A stretch of DNA of 20,422 bases from Nitrospirae bacterium CG2_30_53_67 (GTDB lineage Bacteria; CG2-30-53-67), in the NCBI GenBank assembly GCA_001873285.1, contig MNYV01000128.1, positions 1 to 20,422 of the forward strand, written 5' to 3'. The notes below the pieces were generated by a model, which did no database searches, had not been told where the DNA came from, and was given only the letters and a program-made list of their open reading frames with translations. The translations under genes were made by a program, and so were the position numbers. Position 1 is the first letter of the stretch, and each line of letters begins with the position of its first letter. This document shows positions 7,792 through 16,083 of this stretch, piece by piece.

Positions 7792-9465
7792 TCAGTTTAG
7801 AGGAGGGTATAGGGCTTTTGTCTCTTCAATTTCTTTTTGAATTCTTCTGTCGTCCCATCGCAACTCACCCCCCATGACTTCGGCGGCAGCTCTTAATGCA
7901 GCGTCACCGGGGTTGCCGGCGGATCCCAAATCGGTACGCCGCAGAACAACATCCGACAGCTTCAGCGCCATCTCCTTTCGGACACCGTTTAGGATTTCAG
8001 CCTTGAGCACTTCCGCTGATCCAGGAACCGTTTCGCCAAGGAAGGGATCTGCTTTGGTATAACTCAGGATATCCTTGTATTTTGAGCCGTAGTTGTAGAC
8101 GAGGTGACGGGTAATCGGTTCATTGAATGCCGAGGTTCGCAAGGATTCCTTGAGGAAGTCTTCAAAGCGATCGATGTCCCCACCGTACACCGGTGTATCC
8201 TGTGTGCGGCACATGGGGGGGGTCCTGCCGAGCTTCTTTAAGACCAGGGTAATGATATTGTTTGCGACATCCCGGTGCGTCGTATATTTCACACCGACCA
8301 CGGTGATCAGGCCATCGGTCTTGTCATCATGGATATGGTCATGGATCCGGAACCTTTTCTCCAGCTTGACCTCTCCCGTTTTAACGTTCGCTCCGGCCAT
8401 GGGAAGAAGGCCTTTATGAATAAAACTGACCTCCTCTCGTTTGATGTCGGCGCTCGGGTAGGCCCGATTGACCGAGTCGAGAAAGCTTTCGACCTGCATA
8501 TTGTCCGGAAAGAAGTCATCCGGATTGCCATCGTATATCCGGTGATCCGTTCCAATGATGGTGGTGTCTCGCCAAGGAACAAAGAACAGTATCCGGTTCC
8601 CTCTGTAGACGGGTCCTCCTTCTTGTCTGTAAACGTAGGGTCCGGGAAGGCCGGCTGCGTGTGACCCCAGAAGTTTTCTCCTTACAACAATATTCATTGC
8701 CGAGGAGGGCAGGAACCTTCTCCCCGAGTTCTTTTTGGGCGCCTTCCGCAGGACCTCGTCAACCCATGGGCCGCAGGCATTGATCACGATCTTGGCTCTG
8801 ATGTCAAAAATCTCTCCCGTAAAGCAGTCCTTGGCCTGAATGCCGGCGACTTTTTGTGCATCCCCTAAAAACGCGGTACATTCAACATAATTGGCAGCGT
8901 CGGCTCCGGCATCGGCCGCAGACAATAGATAAGACAGTCCTAAGCGTTCCGTATTGTAACATTGGCAGTCATGCCATACGACTCCTCCGCTGAAATTATG
9001 AACATCATATCCAGGAACATATTCCTTCAGTTTTTCTGGGGGGATCAAACGGCCTCTCGGCAAATATTGATGAGGGTCGTTCGATTTGTTGCGATCGAAC
9101 CCGATCAGATCGTTTGCTAATGAAGCCGCCCACATGGCGAATCTGCCCTTGAGTGCATGGCCGTACGTCGGCATGACAACAGGCAAAGGATGAATCAAAT
9201 GAGGAGCAATCCTCATCAGTGCCGTACGCTCGTGAATGGATTCCCGCATCCTCCTGAAGTCCAAATGCTGCAGGTATCGGAGACCGCCATGAATGACTTT
9301 CAGGCTATTTGATGACGTGGCGTTCATAAAATCACCTTTATCAATCAAAGCAACTTTCAGGCCGCGAAGCACGGCATCCCATGCCGTACTGAGGCCGTAA
9401 ATGCCCGAACCGAGAATCACAACATCATATTCGGTGCTTGAAAGTTTGTTCAGGTCTCTTTTCAT
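7792..9465 (-). CDS. glpD: FAD-dependent glycerol-3-phosphate dehydrogenase/oxidase (GlpD-type)
   Basis: The 557-residue protein has an N-terminal FAD-binding fold with VVILGSGIYG (15-24) and IDKGDF, then ATSSNSLKVIHGGLRYL (49-65), a signature of aerobic glycerol-3-phosphate dehydrogenase. A C-terminal DAO_C-like helical domain follows VGVKYTTHRD. The family oxidises sn-glycerol-3-phosphate to dihydroxyacetone phosphate, passing electrons to quinone at the membrane or to oxygen. No glycerol uptake or kinase gene is nearby; its neighbours are asnB and a PHP-like protein inside a glycan operon, so it may make or remove a glycerol-phosphate-derived building block, or oxidise another hydroxy-acid substrate. 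ATG 9465 is chosen because AAGG (9472-9475) lies 6 bases before it; an upstream GTG at 9486 would add seven residues and has no support. Confidence 0.9.
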   Translation of the reverse strand: MKRDLNKLSSTEYDVVILGSGIYGLSTAWDAVLRGLKVALIDKGDFMNATSSNSLKVIHGGLRYLQHLDFRRMRESIHERTALMRIAPHLIHPLPVVMPTYGHALKGRFAMWAASLANDLIGFDRNKSNDPHQYLPRGRLIPPEKLKEYVPGYDVHNFSGGVVWHDCQCYNTERLGLSYLLSAADAGADAANYVECTAFLGDAQKVAGIQAKDCFTGEIFDIRAKIVINACGPWVDEVLRKAPKKNSGRRFLPSSAMNIVVRRKLLGSHAAGLPGPYVYRQEGGPVYRGNRILFFVPWRDTTIIGTDHRIYDGNPDDFFPDNMQVESFLDSVNRAYPSADIKREEVSFIHKGLLPMAGANVKTGEVKLEKRFRIHDHIHDDKTDGLITVVGVKYTTHRDVANNIITLVLKKLGRTPPMCRTQDTPVYGGDIDRFEDFLKESLRTSAFNEPITRHLVYNYGSKYKDILSYTKADPFLGETVPGSAEVLKAEILNGVRKEMALKLSDVVLRRTDLGSAGNPGDAALRAAAEVMGGELRWDDRRIQKEIEETKALYPPLN

Positions 9466-9471
9466 CGGATG

Positions 9472-9475
9472 CCTT
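9472..9475 (-). promoter_or_regulatory. Ribosome-binding site for the GlpD-type gene
   Basis: AAGG (within TAAGG) on the minus strand stands 6 bases before ATG 9465 and favours this start over the in-frame GTG at 9486. Confidence 0.45.
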
Positions 9476-9523
9476 ATAAGAAACACCCTCGGTATTCTGT
9501 ATACCGGTGCATCGGAGAAAGGG

Positions 9524-10375
9524 TCACCGTAAATTTTCGGTTGCCCGGAGTTTCTGCTGATTTTTTCTTTTCAATATTTGCATGGCCATCTGGTTTTGAA
9601 AAAAGCGAAAAGGTCTTTCAAGCTCTCCATATGAGTGTATGGGCGTTGCTGGATCTAAAAGTAGACGTTTTAATTCTTTTGCCGGCTGTTGCGGGTCAAT
9701 GGATCCTTGCAGTGAGAAGCCGAAACTGCCTGGCCGAAGGCATTCGGTTTCAAAAGGCAATGGATCGCTTCCCGGCAAGACTCGTATCCCCTTTTTCTCC
9801 GCCAGGATAAAATGAGAGGGATGGCGCCAGAATCTCGGACGCCCGCCATTATCCCCCAGGAACAGGCAGGGGTCGCCATTTTCTTCCAGGATCTTTCTCA
9901 ATATCCGCCCGCGACGTCCGAGCCATTTGCCCGCACCCCATGGAATGACCGGGATCGCGCCGGCCTCCTTGACGGTTTGAAGCGTCTCGGCAAGGGGTTC
10001 CCCCGATTTCAAGCCGTCTTCGGCGCCCAAGGCCAAAACTTCGAGGTTTTCGGCTGTCACGATCTGACGCCCCGCTATCAGGAAAATACCTTGTTTGCCG
10101 TTATGCCTTCCTAAAATCGAAATGTTTTCTTTTGTCCGATGGAAGGTCCAGCTCCGAACTGGATCTCTCTTTTGCCTCTGCCCGCCTTCAACCAGACGAG
10201 CGATGCGTTGAAAGCCGTTTTCCCTTTTGCCTTCCGTGAAGAACAAAACGGCCATGAACTTGCTATGACATCCAAGTTTCTCTGCTGCGGTCTGGAAATT
10301 CGAGAGCGCGGAATCAAGAAAGACCGTCAGGTCAAAGCAATCATAGAAATGAACGTGGGCATCGACTAATATCAT
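9524..10375 (-). CDS. PHP-like putative metal-dependent hydrolase, function unknown
   Basis: The 283-residue protein opens with VDAHVHFY (H7, H9), the HxH motif of PHP and amidohydrolase-type metal sites. Later segments can be lined up with the PHP core: AENLEVLALG (about 108-117), VIPWGAGKW (about 142-150) where PHP enzymes usually have a histidine after the proline, GDNGGRPRFW, and LPGSDPLPFE near residue 205, where PHP enzymes have GSD followed by a metal-binding histidine. Two expected histidines therefore seem replaced (W in one motif, P/L in the other), so this may be a variant or inactive site. There is no signal peptide or membrane helix. ATG 10375 is the only reasonable start, but its ribosome site is poor and the upstream stretch is AT-rich. 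It sits between a GT4 gene and the GlpD-type gene (58 bases before it). I do not recognise a named family, so the role is unknown. Confidence 0.7.
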   Translation of the reverse strand: MILVDAHVHFYDCFDLTVFLDSALSNFQTAAEKLGCHSKFMAVLFFTEGKRENGFQRIARLVEGGQRQKRDPVRSWTFHRTKENISILGRHNGKQGIFLIAGRQIVTAENLEVLALGAEDGLKSGEPLAETLQTVKEAGAIPVIPWGAGKWLGRRGRILRKILEENGDPCLFLGDNGGRPRFWRHPSHFILAEKKGIRVLPGSDPLPFETECLRPGSFGFSLQGSIDPQQPAKELKRLLLDPATPIHSYGELERPFRFFQNQMAMQILKRKNQQKLRATENLR

Positions 10376-10437
10376 TTAAAAACTGTTTCAACGGGACGCG
10401 ATCCAGGTTGACATTTCACGCGCCCATGGGAAAGGCT

Positions 10438-11604
10438 TTATGTTTTAACCCTTCCGATGACCCTCTCCAGCCTCTGCTTATATATTTCTTCACCATATTT
10501 ATTACTATAACATTCATAGGCGTTCGTTGCTCGCCTTCTGGCTTCTTCTTCGTTTTCGAGACATTCAAGAATACCTCCGGCAAAATCATGCGGATTAGGA
10601 TCTCGCAAGAAGGCACATTCCCCGTCAAGCTCCTGGGTATGGGTCCTGAGGCTCGTGGCGACAATCGGCACACGGCTCGCCATGTACTCGTAAATTTTAA
10701 GCGGGGTGTTCGTTCCCTTCAGCCTGGGAGATACCAGCACGTCAGCCTCTTTAATAAATTCCCTTACAGGGTTTACGTCAAGTCGGCCCGTAAACAGAAC
10801 ATGGTCAGAGATCCCGAGTTCTTCCGCCTTCCTGCGCATTTCAAGGACCTGTTCTGAAGTCCCCCCTAAAAAGATAAAGACGAGATCTTTCCTTTCTCTT
10901 AATACGATTCCAATGCTTTCCAAATACATCTCCAAACCCTGGTAGGGCTCGAAGGTACCCGCATATAAAACAACCTTTTTCCCGGCCGTATTGATAAGAT
11001 TCTTTAGATTTGCATTGTAAGGGCTGTTTTTGAATGCAATCGGGGAGAACAATGTGTTTTGAATCAGCTCATTCTTGCCGGCAAACCCAAATTTCTCTAC
11101 CTGCAGTTCGAGTTCCTTGCAGATCGTAATGATGGCGCTCGCTCTGGCGATGGAAAGCCTTTCCAGATATTCAAAAATACTGATGAGCGGTTTAAGTTTC
11201 GCAAAATTGAAATTTTCCAACTGTTGCGGAAGGCTTGAATGCATATCATAGATGTACCTGGTGCCGAAAATTCGATTTAATAGCAGACAAAAAAAGACGG
11301 CCTCTTCGTGTGCATGAACAATTTCATACTTGTTTCTATGAAGCAGAAGCAGCGCTTTCAAAAAGAGAGGAATATCCAACATTAGTTTCACGATCGACGG
11401 GCCGATTCTGATGTCGTAAACAAAAGGAAGCCGTGGACTCCTGATAATGTTCACCCGCTCTATGTCAACATCCTCACCGATCGGATAAGTCAGCAGATCT
11501 ATCTCATGACCTAAATCCGAAAGAGCTTTTGCCCGGTAGTATACACTCAGGGGTGTTCCCCGAGGAGTAAAAAAAGGCTGAGGCACAATCATCAAGATCT
11601 TCAT
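10438..11604 (-). CDS. Glycosyltransferase family 4 (GT-B fold)
   Basis: The 388-residue protein is a cytoplasmic GT-B glycosyltransferase. The N-terminal acceptor domain starts MKILMIVPQPFFTPRGTP, the usual GT4 opening with a glycine-rich loop, and has HAHEE at 98-102. The C-terminal donor domain starts at VVLYAGTFEPYQGLE (211-225) and carries GRLD, EADVLVSPRLKGTNTPLKI and YEYMASRVPIVA, the region that holds the nucleotide-sugar-binding glutamates of GT4. It should transfer a sugar from a nucleotide donor to a growing, probably lipid-linked, glycan; sugar and linkage are unknown. It begins two bases after the stop of the degenerate GT2, with GAG 5 bases before ATG 11604, so the three glycosyltransferase genes are probably co-translated. 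Confidence 0.92.
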   Translation of the reverse strand: MKILMIVPQPFFTPRGTPLSVYYRAKALSDLGHEIDLLTYPIGEDVDIERVNIIRSPRLPFVYDIRIGPSIVKLMLDIPLFLKALLLLHRNKYEIVHAHEEAVFFCLLLNRIFGTRYIYDMHSSLPQQLENFNFAKLKPLISIFEYLERLSIARASAIITICKELELQVEKFGFAGKNELIQNTLFSPIAFKNSPYNANLKNLINTAGKKVVLYAGTFEPYQGLEMYLESIGIVLRERKDLVFIFLGGTSEQVLEMRRKAEELGISDHVLFTGRLDVNPVREFIKEADVLVSPRLKGTNTPLKIYEYMASRVPIVATSLRTHTQELDGECAFLRDPNPHDFAGGILECLENEEEARRRATNAYECYSNKYGEEIYKQRLERVIGRVKT

Positions 11605-11606
11605 GT

Positions 11607-12596
11607 TTACTCTATCATCTCTTTCACGTTAAAGTGTTTCCCTTTTTTGCTGTGGGTATAAATGATAATCTCTCCTATAAAGCCGATCGCAAAGATCTGG
11701 ATCCCGATGACGATAAGAAGGGAGGCCAGGAAGAGTGAAGGCTTGTCTCGAAGTGCAAAGCCTTGTGTAAAAAGGCGGTTGTATATGAGAAAGGCATTGA
11801 TGGCGCCGCCAAAAAGGATGAGAATGGAACCGATGAGCCCGAAGAATCTCATGGGTCTGTATGTAAAACGTAGAAGGAAGAAAAGAGTGACAATATCAAT
11901 CAGCCTGTACAGGTATGTAGATATCTTATAGACCCTTAAGCATGTGTCCTCCTTCCTTTGCTTGACGACTAACTCTTTGACCCGAAGGCCTTGGTGCTCC
12001 GCCAGAATCGGGATAAATCGGTGAAGGTCTCCGTACACATCAAAGGCTTCAGCTACCTCTCGCCTCATCGCCCTTAAGCCGCAGGAGATATCCCCGAATT
12101 TTGTTCCCGTAAAAAACCTCAGAATTTTATGGAACAGGAAGGTCTGAACCCTGTTAAAGAACGCGTCGTTCTCTCTCGATCTCCGGCATATCACCATGTC
12201 ACATTCGTTGTTGTTTAATGCATCGTAGAGCCTTTTTGTCTCCTCCGGTTCAACCTGCAAATAGGAAGAAAGAGTGAAAACATACCGACCTTTGGCATTC
12301 TGAAAACCTACGGAAAGCGCATTCGATTCACCGAAGGTTCTGGGGAATATTATTAACTGTATGTTTGGGTTCTTACGGGAAAGTTGTCTGATCTCGTCAT
12401 AGGCATTTTTCATGCGGGCATCAATAATAAATATAAACTCAAAACTTTTTTTTATCTTTGATAGTTCCTCATAATACAGGAGAAAGAGCCTCTCAAGGTT
12501 ATCGCTTCTTTCAACGACTGGAACGATCACCGATATTTCAGTATCCTGCTTCACGATCCCTTCAGATCCCACAGCGATTTTCACTTCTGTATCCAT
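11607..12596 (-). CDS. Degenerate GT2 glycosyltransferase with C-terminal membrane helices (probable pseudoenzyme)
   Basis: The 329-residue protein is clearly a paralogue of the next gene upstream: ISVIVPV, GRYVFTL, DISCGLRAMRREV (169-181), LHRFIPILAE (191-200) and two C-terminal membrane helices (about 250-275 and 288-312) match. However, the catalytic motifs are lost. The nucleotide-binding DDGSTDGT becomes IDARMKNA (58-65), the metal-binding DGD becomes SSY (110-112, in LSSYLQVEP), and the GKSKYG loop becomes EDTCLRVYK. The frame is long, intact and has a strong ribosome site, so this is not simple decay. It may be a regulatory or scaffold partner of the active GT2, a lipid-binding subunit, or an enzyme with changed chemistry. 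It overlaps the upstream gene by 16 bases and is followed after two bases by the GT4 gene. Confidence 0.85.
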   Translation of the reverse strand: MDTEVKIAVGSEGIVKQDTEISVIVPVVERSDNLERLFLLYYEELSKIKKSFEFIFIIDARMKNAYDEIRQLSRKNPNIQLIIFPRTFGESNALSVGFQNAKGRYVFTLSSYLQVEPEETKRLYDALNNNECDMVICRRSRENDAFFNRVQTFLFHKILRFFTGTKFGDISCGLRAMRREVAEAFDVYGDLHRFIPILAEHQGLRVKELVVKQRKEDTCLRVYKISTYLYRLIDIVTLFFLLRFTYRPMRFFGLIGSILILFGGAINAFLIYNRLFTQGFALRDKPSLFLASLLIVIGIQIFAIGFIGEIIIYTHSKKGKHFNVKEMIE

Positions 12597-13522
12597 GATA
12601 CGTCTCCTAATATCTTGTTCTGCTTATAGTCTCCGGTTTTAATAACCAACTCCATGAGGTAACCGAATGACACGAGGCTGAAAGCCAGGAAAATGAAAAG
12701 GATGCCGGACCCCAGAGTGACGATGGCGTGATCCGGAACCAGCGATGGATTCAAGAAATCATAATAATAAAATCCCAGGAAGGTCGTGCCTAAAAACCAG
12801 AAGGGAATGCTGGACAGCCCAAACAAGGTCATCGGCTTGGAGGAAAAATCCACAAGTAATTTGATCTTGATAAGATCAAGCAGCACCTTCCATGTCCTTG
12901 AGAGTCCGTATTTGCTCTTCCCGGCGACACGGGGCTTGTGTGATACAGGGACTTCTGTAATACGTGACCCGATGGACGCGGCAACAATGGGAATAAACCT
13001 GTGCATCTCAGAGTACAGATGGATATGTTTTATAATATCCCGCCTGTATCCCTTCAGCGAGCACCCAAGATCCCGGATCTTCACCTTGGTCACATAAGCG
13101 ATCAGGGCGTTGGCCAGCGCCGAGGGTATTCTCCGCAGGAAAAGGTTATCCTTTCTTATCTGCCGCCAACCGCAGACAACGTGGTACCCGGACCGGACCG
13201 CCATGAGGATACGAATGATATCTGCGGGGTCATTTTGCAGATCCCCATCCATGGTCACGAGAACCTCCCCCCGGGCTGCTTCAAAGCCGGCAGCCATGGC
13301 TTCGCTTTGCCCGTAGTTCCTGTTGAAGATGATCACTTTGAGCTCAGGAGCGGCCTTCTTGATTTCTTTTATGGCTTCCGTGGTGCCGTCGGTTGAGCCG
13401 TCATCCACGAAGATGACCTCATAGGTCAGAGAGAGTTTCTGAAGCTCTCTCTTTATTCTCCGATAAAGTTCGTCCACGTTTTCTTTTTCGTTATATAAAG
13501 GAACGATAACGGACAGATCCAT
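12581..13522 (-). CDS. GT2 polyprenyl-phosphate glycosyltransferase, GtrB/DPM1/ArnC-like
   Basis: The 313-residue protein has an intact cytoplasmic GT2 domain: SVIVPLYNEKENV at the start, VDDGSTDGT (39-47) for nucleotide binding, TMDGDLQNDP (90-99) with the DxD metal site, DLGCSLKGYRRDI (151-163), HRFIPIV, and AGKSKYGLSR (200-209). Two C-terminal membrane helices (about 232-255 and 266-293) follow. This layout matches enzymes that transfer a sugar from a nucleotide donor to polyprenyl phosphate at the inner membrane (GtrB, ArnC). ATG 13522 is preferred over GTG 13525 because AAAGG lies about 8 bases upstream. It overlaps the degenerate paralogue gene, suggesting that both proteins are made together. 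Confidence 0.92.
   Translation of the reverse strand: MDLSVIVPLYNEKENVDELYRRIKRELQKLSLTYEVIFVDDGSTDGTTEAIKEIKKAAPELKVIIFNRNYGQSEAMAAGFEAARGEVLVTMDGDLQNDPADIIRILMAVRSGYHVVCGWRQIRKDNLFLRRIPSALANALIAYVTKVKIRDLGCSLKGYRRDIIKHIHLYSEMHRFIPIVAASIGSRITEVPVSHKPRVAGKSKYGLSRTWKVLLDLIKIKLLVDFSSKPMTLFGLSSIPFWFLGTTFLGFYYYDFLNPSLVPDHAIVTLGSGILFIFLAFSLVSFGYLMELVIKTGDYKQNKILGDVSWIQK
12604..12608 (-). promoter_or_regulatory. Strong ribosome-binding site inside the upstream GT2 gene
   Basis: AGGAG on the minus strand lies 7 bases before ATG 12596 and inside the coding sequence of the intact GT2. It supports active, coupled translation of the degenerate GT2. Confidence 0.55.
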
Positions 13523-13600
13523 CACGGCCGCCTTTCCCAGAAAAATATTTTGATACGAACACCCTTCACTCTTTAGATCCCCTTTGGCTCTGAATAAGCC

Positions 13601-15298
13601 TTATTTATTCTTCCTGAAAGATTCCCTAAGTATGCTGATCTTATCATCAGCAGGCGTGTAAAAATTCGGCAAGGTCTTTAAAGGGACCCGTATTTCCGAG
13701 CCGATGATGGGCAATCTGATATGAATGTCTTCACGCGTCTCTGGAATATCTCCATTCATCCTGTAGATCAAAATCATTTTATTCTTGTTCGCACTGTCTT
13801 CATTATATAACTTTATTTTTTTCTCCAGTGTAAAATGATCGGATTCCAACGCCTGCCTCAGCATCTTATAGGCATTGATATTAAAGTCCGATTCCTCTTC
13901 GATCACAAAATACCTGGTCCCGTACGCCTCTAAGAGTTTATAGGTATCATCCATGTTTTTCGCGTACTCGACCAGCAGATACTTTGAAAACACGGAAGAC
14001 GAAGCAAGGAGCTTGTCCCCGCGGAAGATAATCATTCTTCTTTCCTTGTCCAATTTCCTGATGTAGAAAACAAAATTGCCGTTTCCTAATCCGCTCCCTT
14101 GGAAGAAAACCCTTGGTTCACCCTTGTCCACGATATATCGGGCCGCTTCTTCATAACCTTGAACCAGGGGGATCCTGGTCTGAATGGCCAAGACGAATTG
14201 ATAGACGCACAACATCATGAGTAACAAGGGCGCAACAGGTATTTTCTTTATCTTCCAGGAAATTTCATTGAGTATGAGCGCTGCAAAAAGGGCGTAGGGA
14301 GGGAGCCAGAAATAGATATACCTTGAATCCTTGACTCTAAGATAACTGAACGTAAGGTAAAACCCGAAAATCCAGGCAATGAAAAGAACCGCCGCCTTAT
14401 AGTCTTTTCTTATAAAAATAAGAAAAATTGAAAGAAGGCAAAGCATCATCGTGGGGATGGTAAACGCCTCGGACAGGGCCCTCGGGTAAAAAAGCCATGG
14501 TTTTAAAAAGAGCAGACGGGACTGAGCGGAGATGCCTCCGATGGATTGGGCGATATTCATTTGACCGTATCGCAATGTCAGGAATACCAAAGGAGAAATG
14601 AGGAGGAACAGACTGAGACTGAGAAGAATCACATCCTTGCTCATCATCCTTTTATAATTCTTCGTCAAAATGAAATAGAGGAAAAATGTGAGAAGGATGA
14701 AAATGGATGTCTGCTTGGTGTAGACGGATGCAGAGACCGAGAGAACCGTATAGAAACCATATCTCGGCTTGTCGCGTTCAATAAAGTTATAAAAAAGATA
14801 GACGGAAAGGATGATCATCGCGAGAGACGGCATTTCCAGCATGGCGCTTTTTGCCCACTTCACGATGAAGGGCGTTGTGATAAACAGAATGCTGGAGTAA
14901 AGAGCGATTTTTTCATTGAAGATTTGCCTGATGAGCTTGAACCAGAACGTTACGGCGATCAAAGCGAAGAAGAGGACCGTGAGCCTTGCGCTGACCACAG
15001 AGACGCCGAATAAGGCAAAAAATCCCGCCTCCACAAGGGCAAAGAGCGGCGGGTAGTAACCGATGCTCAATGCCGGGTATTTTGTATAATACTGGGCTAT
15101 GTAGTCCACAAAATGGAGGATGGGAAAGTCCCTGATGAAATCCAATATGAAAACACCGTCCATCGCGTGCCGGGGCGCGTCCGAAAACCAGAACTCTCCG
15201 CGGTGAATGTCTTTGACCAAAATAATAATTGTCACCGCAATCACGAAACTCAGATAATACGGGGATCGGTTTTCCTGGAAATCTTTTCGTAGTTTCAT
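13601..15298 (-). CDS. Integral membrane glycosyltransferase, GT39/ArnT (PMT_2)-like
   Basis: The 565-residue protein is a polytopic GT-C glycosyltransferase. A first helix (about 14-28) is followed by the periplasmic loop WFSDAPRHAMDG (37-48) with the acidic residues (D40, D47) expected in the catalytic loop of ArnT/PMT enzymes, then GYYPPLF, a run of about ten hydrophobic helices up to about residue 380, and a C-terminal soluble domain of about 180 residues. The family uses a polyprenyl-phosphate-linked sugar as donor and works on the periplasmic side of the inner membrane. The gene directly upstream is a DPM1-type synthase that could supply its donor, and an intact GtrB-like enzyme lies just downstream. 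The acceptor (lipid, glycan or protein) is unknown. ATG 15298 lies 14 bases after the upstream stop and has no strong ribosome site. Confidence 0.87.
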   Translation of the reverse strand: MKLRKDFQENRSPYYLSFVIAVTIIILVKDIHRGEFWFSDAPRHAMDGVFILDFIRDFPILHFVDYIAQYYTKYPALSIGYYPPLFALVEAGFFALFGVSVVSARLTVLFFALIAVTFWFKLIRQIFNEKIALYSSILFITTPFIVKWAKSAMLEMPSLAMIILSVYLFYNFIERDKPRYGFYTVLSVSASVYTKQTSIFILLTFFLYFILTKNYKRMMSKDVILLSLSLFLLISPLVFLTLRYGQMNIAQSIGGISAQSRLLFLKPWLFYPRALSEAFTIPTMMLCLLSIFLIFIRKDYKAAVLFIAWIFGFYLTFSYLRVKDSRYIYFWLPPYALFAALILNEISWKIKKIPVAPLLLMMLCVYQFVLAIQTRIPLVQGYEEAARYIVDKGEPRVFFQGSGLGNGNFVFYIRKLDKERRMIIFRGDKLLASSSVFSKYLLVEYAKNMDDTYKLLEAYGTRYFVIEEESDFNINAYKMLRQALESDHFTLEKKIKLYNEDSANKNKMILIYRMNGDIPETREDIHIRLPIIGSEIRVPLKTLPNFYTPADDKISILRESFRKNK

Positions 15299-15312
15299 CT
15301 TAACGTTCGCAC

Positions 15313-16083
15313 CTATGATCTTGCATTCTTCTCAACAAATTCACGATAATCTCTGAAAAGATATGAAAGATGTTTGATGATCTCCAGGACGGAGGCACGG
15401 CACTTCAGCGTCAACCAGAACGCCTCCCATACAACCCTTCTGGATATTTTTGACGTCCCGTATTCCCTTTCCTTGAAGAGAATGGGAATTTCAAGCACAG
15501 TAAAGCCATGTTTAAATGTCAAGTAAGTCATTTCGATCTGGAACGCATAGCCGTCGGACCGGATGCCGTCGAGATTGATCCCCTCAAGGACTTCCCTCCG
15601 GTAGCATCGGAACCCGGCCGTGAAATCCCAAACAGGTCTGACCATAATGTACGAAACATACATGTTGGCCAGTTTGCTCAGCAGAAGTCTTCTGAATTTC
15701 CATCCTTCGACACGAACCCCGTTGATGTAGCGGCTCCCGATCACAAGATCCGCCTTTTCCGATGCCTCCAGAAAATCCTGAAGGTATCTCGGATCGTGAG
15801 AAAAATCCGCATCCATCTCAAAAATCAGATCTGCGCCCTTTGCCAGTGCCAGCTTGAAGCCCTCAACATACGCCGTGCCGAGACCGGCCTTGCGGGGCCG
15901 GTGAATGAGGTGAACGCGAGGGTCTTTGCGGGACAGGGCTTCAACAAGCGCCCCCGTGCCATCGGGGGAATTGTCATCTACCACGATGATATAAATCTCC
16001 GGATGAAGATCGAGAATTTGTGCAATAATGCGCTCGATATTTCCCGCTTCATTATACGTGGGAATCACGATGCAGGCATTCAC
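15313..16083 (-). CDS. Polyprenol monophosphomannose synthase-like GT2 (DPM1 type)
   Basis: The 256-residue protein is a soluble GT2 of the dolichyl/polyprenyl-phosphate mannose synthase type: VIPTYNEAGNIERI, VVDDNSPDGTG (34-44), EMDADFSHDPRYL (89-101) with the DxD site, GSRYINGV, DFTAGFRCYRREVL, and FKEREYGTSKIS with the conserved basic/SK loop. Unlike GtrB it lacks clear C-terminal membrane helices. It should load mannose or another sugar onto polyprenyl phosphate on the cytoplasmic face, giving the donor for the GT39-like enzyme encoded next. The start is GTG 16083, which overlaps the upstream TGA as GTGA and is preceded at 7 bases by GAGG (16091-16094). The sugar specificity is inferred and could be glucose or another hexose. 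Confidence 0.92.
   Translation of the reverse strand: MNACIVIPTYNEAGNIERIIAQILDLHPEIYIIVVDDNSPDGTGALVEALSRKDPRVHLIHRPRKAGLGTAYVEGFKLALAKGADLIFEMDADFSHDPRYLQDFLEASEKADLVIGSRYINGVRVEGWKFRRLLLSKLANMYVSYIMVRPVWDFTAGFRCYRREVLEGINLDGIRSDGYAFQIEMTYLTFKHGFTVLEIPILFKEREYGTSKISRRVVWEAFWLTLKCRASVLEIIKHLSYLFRDYREFVEKNARS

Noticed and set aside
9490-9506. Small hairpin (6-base stem, 5-base loop) between the PHP-like and GlpD-type genes
   Set aside because: Too short and not followed by a T-run on the transcribed strand, so it is not a supported terminator or regulatory element.
13592-13610. AT-rich inverted repeat at the stop codon of the GT39-like gene
   Set aside because: GAATAA/TTATTC is weak and lacks a GC-rich stem and T-tract, so it does not qualify as an intrinsic terminator.
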